From an uncultured Actinomycetospora sp. (GTDB taxonomy: Bacteria > Actinomycetota > Actinomycetes > Mycobacteriales > Pseudonocardiaceae): 9,058 nucleotides of DNA. Below the pieces are notes generated by a model. The model did no database searches, had not been told where the DNA came from, and saw nothing but the letters and a program-made list of their open reading frames with translations. The stretch's first letter is position 1; every line of letters starts with the position of its first letter. This document shows positions 6,020 through 9,058 of this stretch, piece by piece. The position numbers and the translations under genes are program-made. Where the stretch lies: NCBI GenBank assembly GCA_902805495.1, contig CADCTH010000239.1, positions 1-9,058 of the forward strand. The letters are read 5' to 3'.

Positions 6020-6024
6020 GGGAG
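6020..6024 (+). promoter_or_regulatory. Ribosome binding site that selects the ffh start
   Basis: GGGAG at 6020-6024 lies eight bases before GTG 6033 but overlaps the alternative GTG at 6024. It therefore supports the start at 6033, which gives the family-typical N terminus (M)FDTLSDRLT. Confidence 0.65.
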
Positions 6025-6032
6025 TGACCACC

Positions 6033-7649
6033 GTGTTCGACACCCTGTCCGACCGTCTCACGTCGGTCCTGTCCGACCTGCGCGGCAAGGGCCGGCTGTC
6101 CGAGACCGACATCGACACCACGTGCCGCGAGATCCGCATCGCGCTGCTCGAGGCCGACGTCGCGCTGCCGGTCGTGCGGGCCTTCGTCAAGCAGGTCAAG
6201 GAGCGGGCGCGCGGCGCCGAGGTCTCCGAGGCGCTGAACCCCGCCCAGCAGGTCGTCAAGATCGTCAACGAGGAGCTCGTCGGCATCCTCGGCGGCGAGA
6301 CCCGGCGGCTGCGGTTCGCCAAGACGGCGCCGACGGTGATCATGCTCGCCGGCCTGCAGGGCTCCGGCAAGACGACGCTCGCGGGCAAGCTCGCGCACTG
6401 GCTCAAGGGCCAGGGCCACACCCCGATGCTCGCGGCCTGCGACCTGCAGCGCCCCAACGCGGTCAACCAGCTCCAGGTCGTCGGCGAGCGCGCCGGGGTC
6501 GAGGTGTTCGCCCCCGAGCCCGGCAACGGCGTCGGCGACCCCGTGGACGTCGCCCGCCGCGCGGTGGCCGACGCCCGCACCCGCCAGTACGACGTGCTCG
6601 TCGTCGACACCGCGGGCCGCCTCGGCGTCGACGAGGAGCTGATGCGCCAGGCCGCGAATATCCGCGATGCGGTCGAGCCCGACGAGACGCTGTTCGTCCT
6701 CGACGCCATGGTCGGCCAGGACGCCGTCACCACGGCCGAGGCGTTCCGCGACGGCGTCGGCTTCTCCGGCGTCGTGCTCACCAAGCTCGACGGCGACGCG
6801 CGCGGTGGCGCCGCGCTGTCGGTCCGCGAGGTCACCGGCCAGCCGATCCTCTTCGCCTCCAACGGCGAGAAGCTCGACGAGTTCGACGTCTTCCACCCCG
6901 ACCGGATGGCCTCGCGCATCCTCGGCATGGGCGACGTCCTCACCCTCATCGAGCAGGCCGAGCAGGCCTTCGAGGAGGGCCAGGCCGAGGCCGCCGCGGC
7001 CAAGATGGGCAGCGGCGAGCTCACCCTCGAGGACTTCCTCGAGCAGATGATGGCCGTGCGCAAGATGGGCCCGATCGCCAACGTGCTGGGCATGCTGCCC
7101 GGCGCGAACCAGATGAAGGACCAGCTCGCGGGGCTCGACGAGAAGCACCTCGACCGCGTCCAGGCGATCATCCGCGGCATGACGCCCGCCGAGCGGGCCG
7201 ACCCGAAGATCATCAACGGCTCGCGGCGCCTGCGCATCGCCAACGGCTCCGGGGTGGGCGTCACCGACGTCAACCAGCTGGTGGAGCGCTTCTTCGAGGC
7301 CCGCAAGATGATGAAGAACATGGCCGGCCAGTTCGGGCTGCCGGGCATGGGCGGCGGGCGCAAGGGCAAGCGCCAGGCGGCCAAGGCCGTCAAGGGCCGC
7401 AAGGGCCCGAAGCAGATGCCGGCGATCGCGGGCATCGCCGCGGAGACCAGCACCGACCGCGGCGAGCGCGCGGTCGGCAGCTACCAGACGCCGGGCCTCA
7501 ACCAGCTCCCGCCGGCGCTGGCCGGCATGAACGAGCTCCCGGCCGGCTTCGATCCGGCTTCCCTGTCCTTCCCCGGTGCCGCGGGCGGCGGGGCCAACGG
7601 CGGGGGCGCGCGCAGCCCGAAGAAGGGCAGCAAGAAGAAGCGCAAGTAG
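6033..7649 (+). CDS. ffh: Ffh (SRP54), signal recognition particle GTPase
   Basis: Ffh binds 4.5S/SRP RNA and signal peptides emerging from the ribosome, then docks on FtsY. From GTG 6033 it has 538 residues. The N domain covers about 1-95 (FDTLSDRLT, ALLEADVALPVVR). The G domain has GLQGSGKTT (107-115), DLQRPNAVNQL (137-147), DTAGR (192-196) and TKLDGDARGG (250-259). The Met-rich M domain follows with LEDFLEQMMAVRKMGPIANVLGMLPG and INGSRRLRIANGSG (about 394-407), the RNA- and signal-binding part. A basic, Gly-rich tail ends in KKGSKKKRK and makes the protein longer than E. coli Ffh (about 450). An upstream GTG at 6024 would add three residues but clashes with the ribosome binding site. The stop at 7647-7649 directly abuts the stop of the convergent next gene. 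Confidence 0.97.
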   Translation: MFDTLSDRLTSVLSDLRGKGRLSETDIDTTCREIRIALLEADVALPVVRAFVKQVKERARGAEVSEALNPAQQVVKIVNEELVGILGGETRRLRFAKTAPTVIMLAGLQGSGKTTLAGKLAHWLKGQGHTPMLAACDLQRPNAVNQLQVVGERAGVEVFAPEPGNGVGDPVDVARRAVADARTRQYDVLVVDTAGRLGVDEELMRQAANIRDAVEPDETLFVLDAMVGQDAVTTAEAFRDGVGFSGVVLTKLDGDARGGAALSVREVTGQPILFASNGEKLDEFDVFHPDRMASRILGMGDVLTLIEQAEQAFEEGQAEAAAAKMGSGELTLEDFLEQMMAVRKMGPIANVLGMLPGANQMKDQLAGLDEKHLDRVQAIIRGMTPAERADPKIINGSRRLRIANGSGVGVTDVNQLVERFFEARKMMKNMAGQFGLPGMGGGRKGKRQAAKAVKGRKGPKQMPAIAGIAAETSTDRGERAVGSYQTPGLNQLPPALAGMNELPAGFDPASLSFPGAAGGGANGGGARSPKKGSKKKRK

Positions 7650-8057
7650 TCAGGAGTGCTCGGCCAACCACCGACCTCGGCGGCGGTGCGAGGCTCGTGA
7701 CAGCCAGGCGTCCTGCACGATCTCGGCCAGCTCCTCGTGGGACAGCCGGTCGAGGTGGGCCGCGCGCAGCAGCACCGAGAGGTGCCCGTCGAAGTGCGCC
7801 GTAGTGAAGAACGGCGTCGACGTGTCGCGCACCAGCGCGTCCTTCTCCTCCTCCGAGCCGACCCAGAACATGATCACGTCGGACCAGCGCTCGCCGGTGA
7901 CGGGGTCGGCGGCGTCGGGCCGCGGCGTGCGGAAGAAGACGAACGACTTCCCGCCCACCTGGTAGACCGCGTTGCCCTTCGGACCCTCCACCACGGTGAC
8001 GTGGGGCATCGCGCGCGCCAGCGCGTGGACGTCGTCGACGGTCGGGGGCGCGCTCAC
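7650..8057 (-). CDS. MmcQ/YjbR-family small protein
   Basis: The protein has 135 residues and is read on the minus strand from GTG 8057-8055. The sequence fits the MmcQ/YjbR family (a CyaY-like fold with proposed DNA-binding character and no firmly known function). Visible are PHVTVVEG (18-25), YQVGGKSFVFF (32-42), an acidic EEEKDALV (69-76), FFTTAHFDGHLSVLLR (83-98) and a C-terminal helix region with LSHEELAEIVQDAWLSRAS (105-123). The start is chosen because the family homology begins just after it and a TACGCT -10 element lies six bases upstream; extension further upstream adds an unlikely Ala/Pro-rich stretch. No ribosome binding site is seen, consistent with a leaderless transcript. It is convergent with ffh, with no base between the stops, and divergent from the amidohydrolase. 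Confidence 0.88.
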   Translation of the reverse strand: MSAPPTVDDVHALARAMPHVTVVEGPKGNAVYQVGGKSFVFFRTPRPDAADPVTGERWSDVIMFWVGSEEEKDALVRDTSTPFFTTAHFDGHLSVLLRAAHLDRLSHEELAEIVQDAWLSRASHRRRGRWLAEHS

Positions 8058-8063
8058 GCTCGG

Positions 8064-8069
8064 AGCGTA
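8064..8069 (-). promoter_or_regulatory. Candidate -10 element (TACGCT) of the MmcQ/YjbR-like gene
   Basis: Read on the minus strand, TACGCT ends six bases before the GTG at 8057. This is the same hexamer and the same spacing as at the VOC gene, and suggests leaderless transcription. The -35 region would fall around 8087-8092, close to the -10 element of the opposite gene. Confidence 0.5.
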
Positions 8070-8092
8070 GGCAGGGGCGCGGGCGGCCTGGC

Positions 8093-8098
8093 TACCCT
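8093..8098 (+). promoter_or_regulatory. Candidate -10 element (TACCCT) of the amidohydrolase gene
   Basis: TACCCT fits TAnnnT and ends seven bases before ATG 8106, again without a Shine-Dalgarno sequence. The -35 region would lie around 8070-8075, next to the opposite -10 element, so the two divergent promoters share one 48-base gap. Confidence 0.5.
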
Positions 8099-8105
8099 GC
8101 GCGGC

Positions 8106-9058
8106 ATGTCGCCGACCCCTCGCCCGGCCCTGCACCTGCGCGGCGTCCTGCTCGACGGCACGGCCGAGGGCGAGCACGCCGGCGAGCTGTGGGTCACCCC
8201 GGAGGGCCGGATCAGCCTCGAGCCCCTGCCGGACGCGGACGCCGTCGTCGACGGCGCCTGGATCCTGCCCGGCCTGGTCGACGCGCACTGCCACGTCGGC
8301 ATCGGGCCCCAGGGCGCCGTGGACCTCGAGACCGCCCGCGAGCAGGGGCACACCGACGCCGCGGCCGGCGCGCTGCTGGTGCGCGACTGCGGCAGCCCCG
8401 TCGACACCCGACCGCTCGACGACGACCCGCGGATGCCGGAGATCGTCCGCGCCGGGCGCCACCTCGCTCGGCCCCGGCGCTACATCCGGGACCTGCCGAT
8501 CGACCTCGAGCCCGACGAGCTGCCCGCCGCCGTGGCGGAGCAGGCGCGCGCGAACGCGTGGGTGAAGCTCGTCGGCGACTGGATCGACCGCGGCGAGGGC
8601 GACCTCGCGCCGCTGTGGCCGGACGACGTGCTGCGCGCGGCGATCGACGCCGCGCACGCCGAGGGCGCGCGCGTCACCGCGCACGTGTTCGGCGAGGACG
8701 CGCTGCCTGGGCTGATCGGGGCGGGCATCGACGGCATCGAGCACGGCACCGGCCTGACCGACACGACGATCGCGATGATGGTCGAGCGCGGCACCGTGCT
8801 GGTGCCGACGCTGATCAACGTCGAGAACTTCCCGGAGTTCGCCGACGCGGCCGGCGAGAAGTTCCCGCGCTACGGCACCCACATGCGCGAGCTCTACGCC
8901 CGCGCCCCGCTGACGATCTCGGCCGCGATCGAGGCCGGCGTGCCGGTCTTCGCCGGCACCGACGCGGGCGGCGGCATCGTCGACGGGCGGGTCGTCGACG
9001 AGGTCGTGGCGCTGGCGCGCGTGGGCCTCGGGCCGGCCCGGGCGCTGGCCGCGGCCTG
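8106..9058 (+). CDS. Amidohydrolase-superfamily metal-dependent hydrolase (3' end missing)
   Basis: The frame is open from ATG 8106 to the window edge (317 complete codons). It begins with the small beta-sandwich typical of imidazolonepropionase-like amidohydrolases and reaches the barrel at WILPGLVDAHCHVG. The metal ligands can be followed: His61 and His63 (DAHCH), Lys154 (WVKLVGDW, candidate carboxylated lysine), His193 (TAHVFGE), His213 (IEHGTG) and Asp286 (GTDAGG). The complete set suggests an active hydrolase of C-N or related bonds. The substrate is not evident; relatives include prolidase-like and imidazolonepropionase-like enzymes. A related gene (Rv2915c) follows ffh in M. tuberculosis, so its place here is ancestral. 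It is divergently transcribed from the MmcQ-like gene and probably leaderless. Confidence 0.92.
   Translation, partial: MSPTPRPALHLRGVLLDGTAEGEHAGELWVTPEGRISLEPLPDADAVVDGAWILPGLVDAHCHVGIGPQGAVDLETAREQGHTDAAAGALLVRDCGSPVDTRPLDDDPRMPEIVRAGRHLARPRRYIRDLPIDLEPDELPAAVAEQARANAWVKLVGDWIDRGEGDLAPLWPDDVLRAAIDAAHAEGARVTAHVFGEDALPGLIGAGIDGIEHGTGLTDTTIAMMVERGTVLVPTLINVENFPEFADAAGEKFPRYGTHMRELYARAPLTISAAIEAGVPVFAGTDAGGGIVDGRVVDEVVALARVGLGPARALAAA

Noticed and set aside
6024..6026. GTG at 6024 as the ffh start
   Set aside because: The likely ribosome binding site GGGAG overlaps it. GTG 6033 has correct spacing and gives the family-typical N terminus.
5931..7148. A 405-residue minus-strand frame, with a second overlapping one (6014-7453), opposite ffh
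   Set aside because: Both are shadows of ffh in GC-rich DNA. Two different antisense frames open over the same gene show how little openness means here.
8058..8882. Upstream extension of the minus-strand MmcQ-like frame to about 410 residues
   Set aside because: The extension is antisense to the amidohydrolase, has no domain, and passes through the promoter gap. The MmcQ family homology begins at GTG 8057.

Overview
This is a high-GC actinobacterial chromosome segment. The codons end mostly in G or C, GTG starts are common, the -10 elements are of the TAnnnT type, and the gene order is the conserved actinobacterial one. In Mycobacterium tuberculosis ftsY, amt, glnB, glnD, ffh and an amidohydrolase lie in the same relative order (established knowledge, recalled and not searched). 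A GlnR-like operator before the ammonium transporter gene points to an actinomycete that uses GlnR (Pseudonocardiales or Streptomyces type) and away from the AmtR-using corynebacteria. That placement is an inference.

Layout from left to right: (1) the 3' part of ftsY, the SRP receptor GTPase (1-993, open at the left edge). (2) A small glyoxalase-like VOC protein (1032-1421) with a leaderless-type promoter. (3) A 239-base regulatory gap (1422-1660) holding GlnR-like half-sites, a small dyad and a strong ribosome binding site. (4) amtB (1661-3052), whose stop overlaps the start of glnB (3049-3387), so the ammonium channel and its PII regulator are translationally coupled. (5) A 15-bp hairpin (3399-3439). 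(6) glnD, the PII-modifying enzyme, in two same-frame pieces (3474-4553 and 4563-5936) separated by one in-frame TAG codon. (7) A 96-base gap with a hairpin, a promoter candidate and a second small hairpin. (8) ffh, the SRP GTPase (6033-7649). (9) A convergent MmcQ/YjbR-like gene on the minus strand (7650-8057) that abuts the ffh stop with no spacer. (10) A divergent 48-base promoter gap. (11) An amidohydrolase (8106 to the right edge, open).

Two processes are interleaved. Ffh and FtsY are the two GTPases of co-translational membrane targeting. AmtB, PII and GlnD form the nitrogen-sensing module: AmtB conducts ammonium, PII reads 2-oxoglutarate and ATP/ADP and docks on AmtB, and GlnD modifies Tyr51 of PII. 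The main anomaly is the in-frame amber codon in glnD. It falls between the nucleotidyltransferase half and the HD plus ACT half, and everything on both sides is otherwise intact. I found no mobile element, CRISPR array, tRNA or rRNA, and no convincing undescribed multi-gene system. The points worth a second look are the split glnD and the regulatory structure of the intergenic gaps.
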